Source of the DNA: a bacterium
GTDB taxonomy: Bacteria; T1Sed10-126
Direction of reading: 5' to 3'
DNA: 36,894 nt
NCBI GenBank assembly: GCA_003554945.1
Contig: PWHN01000024.1
Coordinates: 1-36,894, forward strand
In this document: piece after piece, positions 1-7,075 of the stretch
How the letters are laid out: every line of letters begins with the position of its first letter
Numbering within the stretch: the first letter of the stretch is position 1
The notes under the pieces: model-generated
What the model was told of the DNA's origin: nothing
The model's database searches: none
What the model saw: only the letters and a program-made list of their open reading frames with translations
Made by a program: the position numbers and the translations under genes

Positions 1-108
1 CGGCTGATAAACGAACCCTATGTTCCGATTCCACCGGAGGCAGATTGGGACTGTTCTATTACCCACGACGGCGGTATTGCCGTGGCAACGGCCGCTTGTG
101 TGTGGGGG

Positions 109-270
109 GTGTAGCGCGGGGCGTATGGCGCGGGGCGCGGGGCGCAGAGCGCTTGGCGTCCACGTCAAGGTCGAACGCGGGGCGTATGGAGCGGGGCGCG
201 GGGAGCTTGGCGCGGGGCGCAGAGTGCTGAGCGTAAAAAACCGCCGAGCGCGGGGCGTTAACGTCAAAAT
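109..270. repeat. GC-rich 7-bp-period repeat array, left flank of the four-helix-bundle gene
   Basis: The stretch reads as successive degenerate heptamers of the form GGCGCNN (for example GGCGCGG, GGCGTAT, GGCGCAG, GGCGCTT) and ends in a GTTAACGTCAA motif. The same words recur at 746-960, 3939-4000, 6141-6160 and 6298-6340. Open frames cross this segment in several frames and on both strands only because the repeat lacks stop codons; they have no family resemblance and are not called as genes. Bases 1-108 hold nothing I can assign. Bases 271-369 are AT-richer and carry the ribosome-binding site of the next gene. Confidence 0.8.
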
Positions 271-369
271 CCGGAATAGTTTTAAGTTCAGAAATCAAAG
301 CCATGATCGTGAAACGATGTGATTAGAGAACAGATCAGGATTAAACAAAACTTTTTAGGGAGATCTCAA

Positions 370-732
370 ATGCAAGATAAGCCGTTTCGGTTTATGAAAT
401 TAGAGATTTGGGAAATGGCAATAAGCATAGGCGACAATCTATATGACATAGCTGAGAAACTTGAACAAAAGAAAAAGTATAAATTTGCCGAACAGCTCAA
501 CGGAGCATCCCTGTCCATATCAAACAATATCGCAGAAGGGGCTGGCTGTAGCAGTGACAGAGAATTCAGTCGCTTTTTAGGTATTGCCAGACGTTCTATT
601 TTTGAAAACGTAAATATGCTTACAGTTTTCCATAGACGCGGATTAATAGACACTGATACATGTGATGAACTTATAGAAGAACTTGATCACTTATCACGAC
701 AAATTTCAAATTTTCAAAAAAGTTTGCGATAA
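370..732 (+). CDS. four helix bundle protein (23S rRNA intervening-sequence protein family)
   Basis: This 120-residue protein has the usual length of the 23S-IVP/four-helix-bundle family. Members are encoded inside intervening sequences of 23S rRNA genes in some bacteria and as free-standing genes in many others; their molecular role is not established. Family features visible are an N-terminal LEIWEMAISIGDNLYDI helix, the central SISNNIAEGAG motif (around residues 48-60) and the EFSRFLGIARRSIFE helix. I chose the ATG at 370 because AGGGAG lies 6-8 bases upstream and the family starts there; an in-frame extension to 319 is unlikely. The gene is clearly AT-richer than the GC repeats on both sides, which suggests that gene and repeats have different origins. 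It stands alone with no operon partner. Confidence 0.85.
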   Translation: MQDKPFRFMKLEIWEMAISIGDNLYDIAEKLEQKKKYKFAEQLNGASLSISNNIAEGAGCSSDREFSRFLGIARRSIFENVNMLTVFHRRGLIDTDTCDELIEELDHLSRQISNFQKSLR

Positions 733-745
733 GGATGAACTATAG

Positions 746-960
746 TGGGGCGCGGGGTGCTGAGCGCGGAGCGCGGGGCGCAGAGCGCAGGGCGTTAACG
801 TCAAGGTCAAGGTGGGGCGCTTGGCGCGGGGCGTATGGCGCGGGGCGCTTGGTGCTGGGCGCAGAGTGCTGGGCGTAAAAAATCGCAGGGCGCGGGGTGC
901 TGAGCGCGGAGCGCGGGGCGCAGAGCGCAGGGCGTTAACGTCAAGTTCAAGCGCTTGACA
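746..960. repeat. GC-rich 7-bp-period repeat array containing a 58-bp exact direct repeat
   Basis: GGCGCNN-type heptamers continue on the right of the four-helix-bundle gene. Bases 748-805 and 888-945 are identical over 58 positions (140-bp offset), each ending in GGCGTTAACGTCAAG. A TCAAGG hexamer follows each copy. Bases 961-1048 are AT-richer and hold nothing I recognise. A reverse-strand piece of the same GC repeat lies at 1118-1152. Confidence 0.85.
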
Positions 961-1048
961 TCAACGTCAAGGTCAAAAGCGAAAACCAAATGAATCAAGA
1001 GCGAAAAGTAGTTTAAAACCGAGAAATGCAATTGAACTGGAGAGGTTG

Positions 1049-1168
1049 ATGATGAGCGAAGATGGATATCTTAAGGCGAGGCAAGATGAGCAAGTGTTTT
1101 CACAGGGGTTTACGGGCTTGTCGCTCTGCGCCCGGCGCCCTGCTCCCCGCTTAAAAAAGGTGATATGA
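1049..1168 (+). CDS. possible 39-residue ORF abutting nnr
   Basis: An ATG at 1049 (GAGAGG 3-8 bases upstream) opens a 39-codon frame whose TGA (1166-1168) directly abuts the nnr ATG at 1169. The first 20 residues are ordinary and hydrophilic. The last third is translated from a reverse-oriented piece of the GC heptamer repeat (1118-1152), giving an Arg/Pro/Ala-rich tail. I recognise no family. It may be a repeat-damaged gene remnant, a short coupling ORF for nnr, or chance. Confidence 0.25.
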   Translation: MMSEDGYLKARQDEQVFSQGFTGLSLCARRPAPRLKKVI

Positions 1169-2773
1169 ATGAGATTTACTACTGCTGAGCGGATGGCTAA
1201 GATAGACCGTGAAGCTATTGACGGTCATCAGATAGCAGAAGCAGCTCTGATGGAGACCGCGGGTCAATTAACCGCCCGCCACGCTCGCAACTGGTTTTTG
1301 GCCGAGGAGCGACGCGACGGCGTGGTTGTTCTCTGCGGTAAAGGACACAACGGTGCTGACGGCATGGTTGCCGCCCGCTGGTTGGCCAAATGGGGCTATC
1401 ACCTGCACGTGGTACTCGTGGCTGACGAAGAAGAACTGAGTGAGATGGGCCAGAAACAGCTCGTCTCGCTACACAAGGATAAATCCATACAGGTGACCAA
1501 ATACGAATCCGGCGAGGTTTTGCCCGGCGCCGACCTTTATATCGATGCTCTGCTGGGCACCGGACTAAACGGTGACCCCCGCGAACCGTATACTGAGATA
1601 ATAGACCGGCTGAATCGCAAGCCTCAACCGGTGGTCAGCGTCGATATTCCAAGCGGCCTCTGCGGTGACTACCACATGCCCTACTCTCCCTGCGTCGATG
1701 CCGATTTAACCGTTACTTTTGGCTTACCAAAATTAGGTTCCCTGCTTGAACCGGGCTATACACGGGCGGGCAAGCTGGTTGTCCAGGAGTTAGGTTTTCC
1801 CGAAGAAACCTACCGCAAACTGGCCGGACCCTGTCACCTCATCACTCCTTTCGACGCTTTTGAGTTTTTACCGCAGCGGCGGGCGACCGACCACAAGGGG
1901 ACCTCGGGACGCGTGATGCTGGTGGCTGGCAGTAAAAATTACCCGGGGGCGGCTTTTCTCACTGCTAATGCGGCCTCGCGTGCCGGCGCAGGTTTAGTAA
2001 GCATCATTGGACCGGAAAAGCTATCCGAAAACCAGACCGCCGGGGAACGTGACCTTATCTTTTCCGAAACACAGCAAGAGCTTTTAGAAGAAAAATTAGA
2101 AAGTGAAGATTTTCTCAACTTTTTAAACAAACAGCACGCCCTGATTATTGGTCCGGGTCTGGGACGGTCGCCAAAAAAGGCAAAACTACTGAAACAACTT
2201 CTCCCCCGTATCAGTCAACCGGCCGTTATCGACGCCGACGGTTTGAACAACCTCAAAGGGCAACTTGAGCTGCTCAAACAGCTCGACAGATCGGTATTGA
2301 CACCGCATCCGGGCGAGCTGGCCCGACTGCTTGACCGCGGTATAAATTACGTGCTCAGCAAGCCGCTGGAGAGCGCCCAAAAACTGGTTGATTTAAGTGG
2401 CCAGACAGTGGTGCTAAAAACCTCGCGGCCTATCGTTGTGCACCCCGACGAGAGCTACAGTATCAACGTCAGCGGCTCAGCGGCACTGGCCAAGGCGGGC
2501 AGCGGTGACGTTTTGAGCGGTTTCATTGGTGCATTACTTGGTGCAGGTCTCAATCCCGGGCCAGCGGCAACCCTGGCCTGCTACCTGCACGGAGCCGCCG
2601 GACGCCACGCTGCCAGCAAATCAACCGAGCTGGCCGTGCGAGCAGAAGACGTTATCAACGGGCTGCCGGCGGTGCTTAAAAAACTGCATACGGGACAGAT
2701 GCCCGACTGGTTTCCAATTCAGTTTGAATCCCACTCCCCGGAGACTCTACGTTGGCATCCGTTCGCGAGTTAA
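1169..2773 (+). CDS. nnr: bifunctional NAD(P)H-hydrate epimerase / ADP-dependent NAD(P)H-hydrate dehydratase
   Basis: This 534-residue cytosolic enzyme repairs hydrated NADH and NADPH. The N-terminal YjeF_N domain (about 1-215) epimerises the R and S hydrates. The C-terminal carbohydrate-kinase-like domain (about 225-515) dehydrates S-NAD(P)HX using ADP. Visible motifs are GKGHNGADG (57-65), DALLGTGLNG (126-135) and SVDIPSGLCGD (157-167) in the epimerase half. The dehydratase half shows HKGTSGRVMLVAGS (242-255), IIGPGLGR (326-333), IDADGLNNL (354-362), TPHPGE (378-383) and the GSGD nucleotide motif (444-447). The length is normal for the fused form. The start is the ATG at 1169, with AAGGTGAT just upstream. 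The 3' end overlaps alr by 22 bases, so the two are probably co-translated. Confidence 0.95.
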   Translation: MRFTTAERMAKIDREAIDGHQIAEAALMETAGQLTARHARNWFLAEERRDGVVVLCGKGHNGADGMVAARWLAKWGYHLHVVLVADEEELSEMGQKQLVSLHKDKSIQVTKYESGEVLPGADLYIDALLGTGLNGDPREPYTEIIDRLNRKPQPVVSVDIPSGLCGDYHMPYSPCVDADLTVTFGLPKLGSLLEPGYTRAGKLVVQELGFPEETYRKLAGPCHLITPFDAFEFLPQRRATDHKGTSGRVMLVAGSKNYPGAAFLTANAASRAGAGLVSIIGPEKLSENQTAGERDLIFSETQQELLEEKLESEDFLNFLNKQHALIIGPGLGRSPKKAKLLKQLLPRISQPAVIDADGLNNLKGQLELLKQLDRSVLTPHPGELARLLDRGINYVLSKPLESAQKLVDLSGQTVVLKTSRPIVVHPDESYSINVSGSAALAKAGSGDVLSGFIGALLGAGLNPGPAATLACYLHGAAGRHAASKSTELAVRAEDVINGLPAVLKKLHTGQMPDWFPIQFESHSPETLRWHPFAS

Positions 2774-3939
2774 CTGACCCCCGCCCACGTTCCTGCTGGG
2801 TCGAGGTGGACCTGGAGGCCCTGGAACACAACTGCCGCGAAATGCAAAAGCAGATCCCGACCGGGGGAGAAATGCTGGCGGTTGTAAAAGCCGAAGCCTA
2901 CGGCCACGGCGCCGCTATGGTCAGCCGGACGCTGAGTAAACTTGGTGTTAGTTATTTTGGTGTGGCGACGCTCGAAGAGGCATTAAAACTACGGGAGTTC
3001 GGAATTGACGACCGCCTGCTGATTATGGGTCATACGACGACATTTAACGCCGAAGAGATGGTCCGGGCGGATTTAACTCCGATGATCTTTTCCTACCGGA
3101 TGCTAAATGCACTTAACGAAGCCGGAGAAAAATTGAACCGGAAAGCAAACATCCATCTAAAAATTGACACGGGAATGGGCCGGCTGGGATTACGACCGGA
3201 AGCGGTGGAAGACTATATTGGCGAACTGAAGAAAAGAGCTCATGTTAACCTTGAGGGAGTGGCTACACACTTCGCCTGCGCCGGTGAGGACGAGAGCTAC
3301 ACTGAGCAACAACGCAAAGAATTTTTACAGGTTAAAAAAATCATTGAAGCGACGGGAGTTGAACCCTATTACTGGCACAGCAGCAACTCGGCGGCAATAC
3401 TCTCTGACAACCTCGTATGTGAAGAGGATAACCTCTTTCGCCCCGGGATAACGCTCTATGGCTACCCACCCAACGATAAAGTTAAAATACCGGATTTGAA
3501 GCCGGTTATGTCACTTAAAAGTATGCTGGCCGACTACAAGAAACTGCCGGCCGGTGTGGGCATAAGTTATGGCCGAACCTTCACGCCGGAAGAGCCGACG
3601 TATATTGGCGTAATCCCACTGGGCTATGCGGACGGCTATCCGCGCGAATACAGCGACCTGGCTTACGTTTTAAAAGGTGGCCAAAGGAAACCGGTCCGGG
3701 GCCGGGTCTGTATGGATATGACTGTGATTGAATTGGATGAGGACGACGATCCTGAGGAGCCGGTAACGCTACTTGGCGCCGAAGGTGGGGAAGAGCTCTG
3801 GGCCGGCAAACTGGCCGAATGGAGCGATACTATAACCTACGAAGTCCTCTCGCGGTTGAGCCGGCGACTGCCGCGAGTCTACCGGCGGAAGGGGGAGCTG
3901 GTGGCGATCAAGACGGAGCGGAAGGTGCATTTGTTGTAG
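2752..3939 (+). CDS. alr: alanine racemase
   Basis: A 395-residue PLP-dependent racemase that converts L-alanine to D-alanine for peptidoglycan. The PLP lysine is K46 in VVKAEAYGHG; the opposing catalytic tyrosine is Y273 in GISYGRTF. The C-terminal domain shows RPGITLYGY (230-238) and GRVCMDMTVIEL (317-328), both typical of Alr. The only plausible start is a TTG at 2752 inside the end of nnr, placing the conserved WVEVDLEALEHN strand at residues 16-27, as in other family members. The nnr-alr pairing is common in bacteria. The gene runs directly into a GC-repeat region at 3940. Confidence 0.96.
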   Translation: MASVRELTDPRPRSCWVEVDLEALEHNCREMQKQIPTGGEMLAVVKAEAYGHGAAMVSRTLSKLGVSYFGVATLEEALKLREFGIDDRLLIMGHTTTFNAEEMVRADLTPMIFSYRMLNALNEAGEKLNRKANIHLKIDTGMGRLGLRPEAVEDYIGELKKRAHVNLEGVATHFACAGEDESYTEQQRKEFLQVKKIIEATGVEPYYWHSSNSAAILSDNLVCEEDNLFRPGITLYGYPPNDKVKIPDLKPVMSLKSMLADYKKLPAGVGISYGRTFTPEEPTYIGVIPLGYADGYPREYSDLAYVLKGGQRKPVRGRVCMDMTVIELDEDDDPEEPVTLLGAEGGEELWAGKLAEWSDTITYEVLSRLSRRLPRVYRRKGELVAIKTERKVHLL

Positions 3940-4382
3940 CGGGGCGTATGGCGCGGAGCGCTGGAGGCAGGGCGCGGGGAGCTGGGCGCTTGGCGTTAAC
4001 TTCAAGTGCAAGATCCAAGTCAAGGTCAAAGTCGCTGGATTGCCCGGTTAAGCCGGGCAATGACGAGCGGGAGGTCAAAAACAAAAAACACGGAGGTCAA
4101 AATCATAAACATGGATTGCGGATCGTGGTCCGCAATGACGAGCGAGAGGTCAAGAGCGAGAAACGCAAAGGCGCAAAAGAAAGTGCGGGGAGCGAAACGT
4201 CGATGGGGCGGTGGGGCGATATTGCGAGGAACGAAGATGCGAGAAGCGAGGTTGCGAGGAGTGAAAGTGCTAAAAGAGCCTCGGGGGTTGGCAGTTTGAC
4301 AGTGGAAAGAGAGACCGTGTGATGGAGAGACGTTTTTTGCGTTTTTGACGCGGCGAACATTTATTTCGGAAGGAGAAGCAAA
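3940..4382. repeat. mosaic intergenic repeat block
   Basis: This 443-bp gap contains several repeats in order. GC heptamers lie at 3940-3995. An ~80-bp unit at 3991-4070 recurs at 6327-6408. Two GGATTG..CAATGACGAG hairpins sit at 4039-4061 and 4115-4136. A GCGA-rich tract follows at about 4190-4265, where GCGAAACGTCGA (4192-4203) and GCGAGAAGCGAGG (4239-4251) recur at 6155-6166 and 6202-6214. ORFs across the block on both strands are repeat translations. The last 60 bases hold the ribosome-binding site of the next gene (GGAAGGAG). Confidence 0.85.
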
Positions 4383-4853
4383 ATGAACAGACGAACAAAA
4401 ACATGGCTGATTATTGGAGTCGACATCATGCTCGTTTTAGCCGTGTACATGTTGTATGTCTACCATCTGCAGCCTCTTCTGGAAAGACCGACCGGACCGG
4501 TGGAAATGACCACGAGACACGAAGGAATTTACTACCGGCTTGAAGCACAACCTCATCCGGAAACCCGGCGGATGTTAATTAAATTTGAAATTAGCAACCC
4601 GCGCGGTGACACGGCCACCGTAGATATACCAGAAGGTGTGCGTATCATGCTTTACGACGGAGCTGAATATATTTTTGCCCAGGAATTAATAGTTCCGCCC
4701 ACAAGCTTTGATCTCGGGCGCGGCGACAAAAAAGACTGGTCCCATCACCTGCGTTATCCACAGCTTGACGTGGCTCAGATTTTTGTCGGCTATTTTATAG
4801 ACGACCGGCGGCAGAAGCAGACGGCCGTGGAATTACCACCACCTGCTGACTGA
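4383..4853 (+). CDS. membrane-anchored protein of unknown function, BsuPI-like extracytoplasmic domain possible
   Basis: A 156-residue protein with a positively charged N-terminus and one hydrophobic segment (about residues 8-28), followed by a soluble, probably extracytoplasmic, domain. The region from about 55 to 125 is rich in beta-strand pattern. Its alternation (a strand, a short NPRGD turn, then an aromatic-containing strand near a DLGRGDKKDW segment) resembles BsuPI-type immunoglobulin-like domains. That is inference from pattern, not a firm match. GGAAGGAG lies 7-9 bases before the ATG. The stop and the thiL start share one base (TGATG), so the two are almost certainly co-transcribed and coupled. 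Confidence 0.7.
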   Translation: MNRRTKTWLIIGVDIMLVLAVYMLYVYHLQPLLERPTGPVEMTTRHEGIYYRLEAQPHPETRRMLIKFEISNPRGDTATVDIPEGVRIMLYDGAEYIFAQELIVPPTSFDLGRGDKKDWSHHLRYPQLDVAQIFVGYFIDDRRQKQTAVELPPPAD

Positions 4854-5797
4854 TGAGTGATTACAGCGAGGAAGAGTTTGTCGATTTTTTGTGCAAGCAT
4901 ACGGTTAAAAACCGGCTGGCCCGGCCGGGCGATGACTGTGCTGTATTCAGTGAGGAGTCGGAGATAAATCTTGTGACGACGGACGCCCTGGTCCGCGAAA
5001 TCCATTACAGCGAAGATTTTACGGCGGAAGAAATTGCAACGAAGCTGGTCGGTGTGAATGTCAGCGACATCGCCGCCATGGGCGGGCAACCGCAAGCCGC
5101 TGTCGTATCCTACAGCGGTCGGAGACGCGCTACAGAGCTGGAAGATATAAGCCGATTTATTCAAGAAGAATTAGCTGAATTTGGAGCTGAGTTGGTTGGT
5201 GGTGACATAACGAAAACACCGAACGACGAAGTTTTCTGTATGACCCTGTTTGGCAGAGCGGGCGAGCATCTCCTGCGCCGAAGTGGTGGACAACCGGGCG
5301 ATTTGCTGGCAGTGAGCGGTCCGTTGGGGGGGGCCCGAGCAGTGCTGGAAAAGAACCCGGAGTCAAAATGGCGGAAGTTGCTTTATTCTATCAAACCAGA
5401 AGTAGAGCTGGGCAGACAGCTTGTTGATGCGGGCGGGCGCTGTGCTATTGACGTAAGCGACGGCCTGATCAAGGATCTGAAACGAATTATGAAGGCCAGT
5501 AGCGTTGGAGCAAAAATTAATCCTGAGTCCATTCCCCTGCATCCGGCAGTCAGCTCACTCTCTGAGACGAAGCAAGAAGCGCTGATTTACGGGTTGACCG
5601 GAGGCGAGGAATACATTCTTTTGAGCGCCATCCCGCCGGCGTTAAAAGACTGGGCTGATGAAGCAGGTTTGAAGATTATCGGAGAGTTAAACGCTGAAAC
5701 AGAAGAGCTAACCTTTGCTCCCCCACTACCGTTTGAGAATGACTTAATTTCTAACGGATGGGATCACTTTAAAACGGGTGAAAATAGAGATGACTGA
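4853..5797 (+). CDS. thiL: thiamine-monophosphate kinase
   Basis: A 314-residue enzyme of the PurM/ThiL ATP-grasp-like fold that phosphorylates thiamine monophosphate to the cofactor thiamine diphosphate. Family motifs seen are GDDCAVF (26-32), TTDALVREIHY (42-52), NVSDIAAMGG (69-78), VGGDITK (115-121) and IDVSDGLIKDL (199-209), including the aspartates that bind magnesium and ATP. The length is typical. It starts one base inside the previous gene's stop and overlaps the following regulator gene by 8 bases. Together with thiI at 29099 it is one of two thiamine-related genes in the window, though thiI also serves tRNA thiolation. Confidence 0.95.
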   Translation: MSDYSEEEFVDFLCKHTVKNRLARPGDDCAVFSEESEINLVTTDALVREIHYSEDFTAEEIATKLVGVNVSDIAAMGGQPQAAVVSYSGRRRATELEDISRFIQEELAEFGAELVGGDITKTPNDEVFCMTLFGRAGEHLLRRSGGQPGDLLAVSGPLGGARAVLEKNPESKWRKLLYSIKPEVELGRQLVDAGGRCAIDVSDGLIKDLKRIMKASSVGAKINPESIPLHPAVSSLSETKQEALIYGLTGGEEYILLSAIPPALKDWADEAGLKIIGELNAETEELTFAPPLPFENDLISNGWDHFKTGENRDD

Positions 5798-6140
5798 GAA
5801 AAATGAGCTGTCAGAACTGCTGAAACAATTCAGAGAAACGGTTGGAGAACCACAAAAAGAGGTGGCGCAGGCGTTGGACATTCCCCCTTCCTCCCTCTCA
5901 TTCTACGAAAGTGGTGAACGGACCCCCCCTTACTCGACACTGATTAAGCTGTTAGATTATTATGGTGGGCGGTTGGCTATAGAGTCAGATTTTGGCAAAT
6001 GGATATTTTCTCACCAAAACGACGGAATCACTCTTGAAAAATTACCTGAAAAAGAAGAATTAGATCTGCTCGCCGGATTAGATAGCGATGAGCGAGAAGA
6101 TCTGATAGCTTATATTCGTCGCCGAAAGCATCGGAGGTAA
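5790..6140 (+). CDS. XRE-family helix-turn-helix regulator
   Basis: A 116-residue protein (counted from the ATG at 5790) with a Cro/CI-type HTH over about residues 8-62. The frame EVAQALDIPPSSLSFYESGER shows the recognition-helix pattern and the conserved YE.G.R ending of the domain. A second part (about 63-116) has a mixed acidic linker and a basic C-terminal helix ending in RRRKHRR. A GTG at 5778 would add four residues; ATG 5790 has a GGGTG about 10 bases upstream and is preferred, but the choice is not certain. It overlaps thiL by 8 bases. The target is unknown. Confidence 0.85.
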   Translation: MTEKNELSELLKQFRETVGEPQKEVAQALDIPPSSLSFYESGERTPPYSTLIKLLDYYGGRLAIESDFGKWIFSHQNDGITLEKLPEKEELDLLAGLDSDEREDLIAYIRRRKHRR

Positions 6141-6660
6141 GCGCAGGGCGCGGGGCGAAACGTCGAGGGGGCGAAAGGGCGAGGAGCGAAGGAGCGACAT
6201 AGCGAGAAGCGAGGGGTCGGAGTTCTCGAAGAGGCGAGCATGCGAACAGGCGAAAGTTCGTGGAAATCAAGGTCAAGAGCAGAGGTGATGGGGCGAAATG
6301 GGGCGGAGCGCGGGGCGCAAGGCGTATGGCGTTAACTTCAAGTGCGCAAGAGCAAAGTCAAGGTCAAAGTCGCTGGATTGCCCGGTCAAGCCGGGCAATG
6401 ACGAACGGAAGTTCAAGAGCAAGTCCCCCCTCACCTGTCTCCTCTCCCCCGGGGGGGAGAGGAGATGATCCGGGAGCGGATCGGTGTCCGCGATGACAAC
6501 CGGTGGGGCGGGCCCGCAAAAGCGAGCGATAGATCAGACTCATAATGACGAGAGTTAGGGCAAACCTACAGTGTCAGTGAAAGCGTTGGGCGATTTCCTT
6601 GTTATTAAGCCAAAAGTACACACCAATACGCCTGAGTTTTCTATCTAATTTCTAAATTAT
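6141..6660. repeat. mosaic intergenic repeat block
   Basis: This 520-bp gap between convergent genes repeats the organisation of 3940-4382: GC heptamers, a GCGA-rich tract (6150-6215), the ~80-bp unit (6327-6408) with its ATTGCCCGG hairpin at 6377-6399, a perfect 12-bp-arm palindrome CTCCTCTCCCCC (6439-6450, partner 6453-6464), and a degenerate hairpin GCGGA..TCCGC at 6476-6491 followed by GATGAC. Bases 6520-6660 are AT-richer and hold nothing I recognise. Confidence 0.85.
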
Positions 6661-6661
6661 T

Positions 6662-6693
6662 CCAGGCTAACGATCAGAAATCGTCAGGCCTGG
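6662..6693 (-). terminator. hairpin overlapping the yjfB-like stop codon
   Basis: CCAGGC (6662-6667) pairs with GCCTGG (6688-6693), and inside it ACGAT pairs with ATCGT across a five-base loop. On the minus strand it is followed by an AT-rich stretch rather than a clean T-run, so termination is plausible but not certain. Confidence 0.5.
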
Positions 6694-6896
6694 ATATCTA
6701 CGTTCTGACCTATACCAAGACTCTCTAAAAGCTGGGTGGCTTGTTCTTCCTGCTGATTAAGTGAATCAGCAAGAACACTAACCCCAACTTCAGTCTGGAG
6801 TGAGCCTCCAGAACTCTCGGCCGAATCAGCAGCGTTGTTTGCAAGAAGCTGCTGCTGAACACCTGAAGTCTGAGAGCCTACGCCCTCGATGGCCAT
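6684..6896 (-). CDS. YjfB-like putative motility protein
   Basis: A 70-residue protein resembling the YjfB family, short proteins annotated as putative motility proteins and found in flagellated bacteria. The pattern is a Gln-rich first helix (SGVQQQLLAN), a variable Ser/Ala-rich linker, then VSVLADSLNQQEEQATQLLESLG, matching the family's second helix and its conserved LL..L. No TM segment or signal peptide is visible. AGGAGG lies 8 bases before the ATG at 6896; a GTG one codon earlier is also possible. It is transcribed alone and ends in a hairpin. If the call is right, the organism is probably flagellated, although no other flagellar gene lies here. Confidence 0.65.
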   Translation of the reverse strand: MAIEGVGSQTSGVQQQLLANNAADSAESSGGSLQTEVGVSVLADSLNQQEEQATQLLESLGIGQNVDIQA

Positions 6897-6952
6897 CACT
6901 CATCCCTCCTTGGGAGATGTTGTGGGTGAAAATCCTTTTTCTGCTTATACAT

Positions 6953-6981
6953 AGTCTAAGGGATCAGAAGCTAAAAATCAA
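6953..6981 (-). promoter_or_regulatory. candidate sigma-70-type promoter of the yjfB-like gene
   Basis: On the minus strand TTGATT (6976-6981) and TAGACT (6953-6958) are separated by 17 bases, about 60 bases upstream of the gene. Each box matches consensus at four of six positions. Confidence 0.4.
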
Positions 6982-7017
6982 GTTTTGATTTTTTGGTCAA
7001 GGTCAAGTTCAAGATGG

Positions 7018-7039
7018 ATTCCGGCTCGGAGGCCGGAAT
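7018..7039. repeat. dispersed hairpin repeat copy (ATTCCGGC arm)
   Basis: ATTCCGGC (7018-7025) pairs with GCCGGAAT (7032-7039), flanked by GG on the left and GAC on the right as in the copies at 4039, 4115, 6377 and 19321. A TCAAGG-type stretch precedes it at about 6995-7010. Confidence 0.75.
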
Positions 7040-7075
7040 GACGTCAAGTTCAAAGTTTGTTTTTTTCAGTTGAAA

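Noticed and set aside
20-322. Open frames on both strands in the first 320 bases
   Set aside because: They are translations of the stop-poor GC heptamer array; the peptides are low-complexity Arg/Gly/Ala and no ribosome site fits.
109-960. CRISPR array
   Set aside because: The repeats are 7-bp units without spacers of constant length, and no cas genes are present.
3819-4322. 167-codon frame running from inside alr through the repeat block
   Set aside because: It is out of frame with alr and its second half is repeat text; several neighbouring frames are equally open.
5778-5789. GTG at 5778 as the start of the XRE regulator
   Set aside because: The ATG at 5790 has better ribosome-site spacing and the extra four residues are outside the HTH; the point is not settled.
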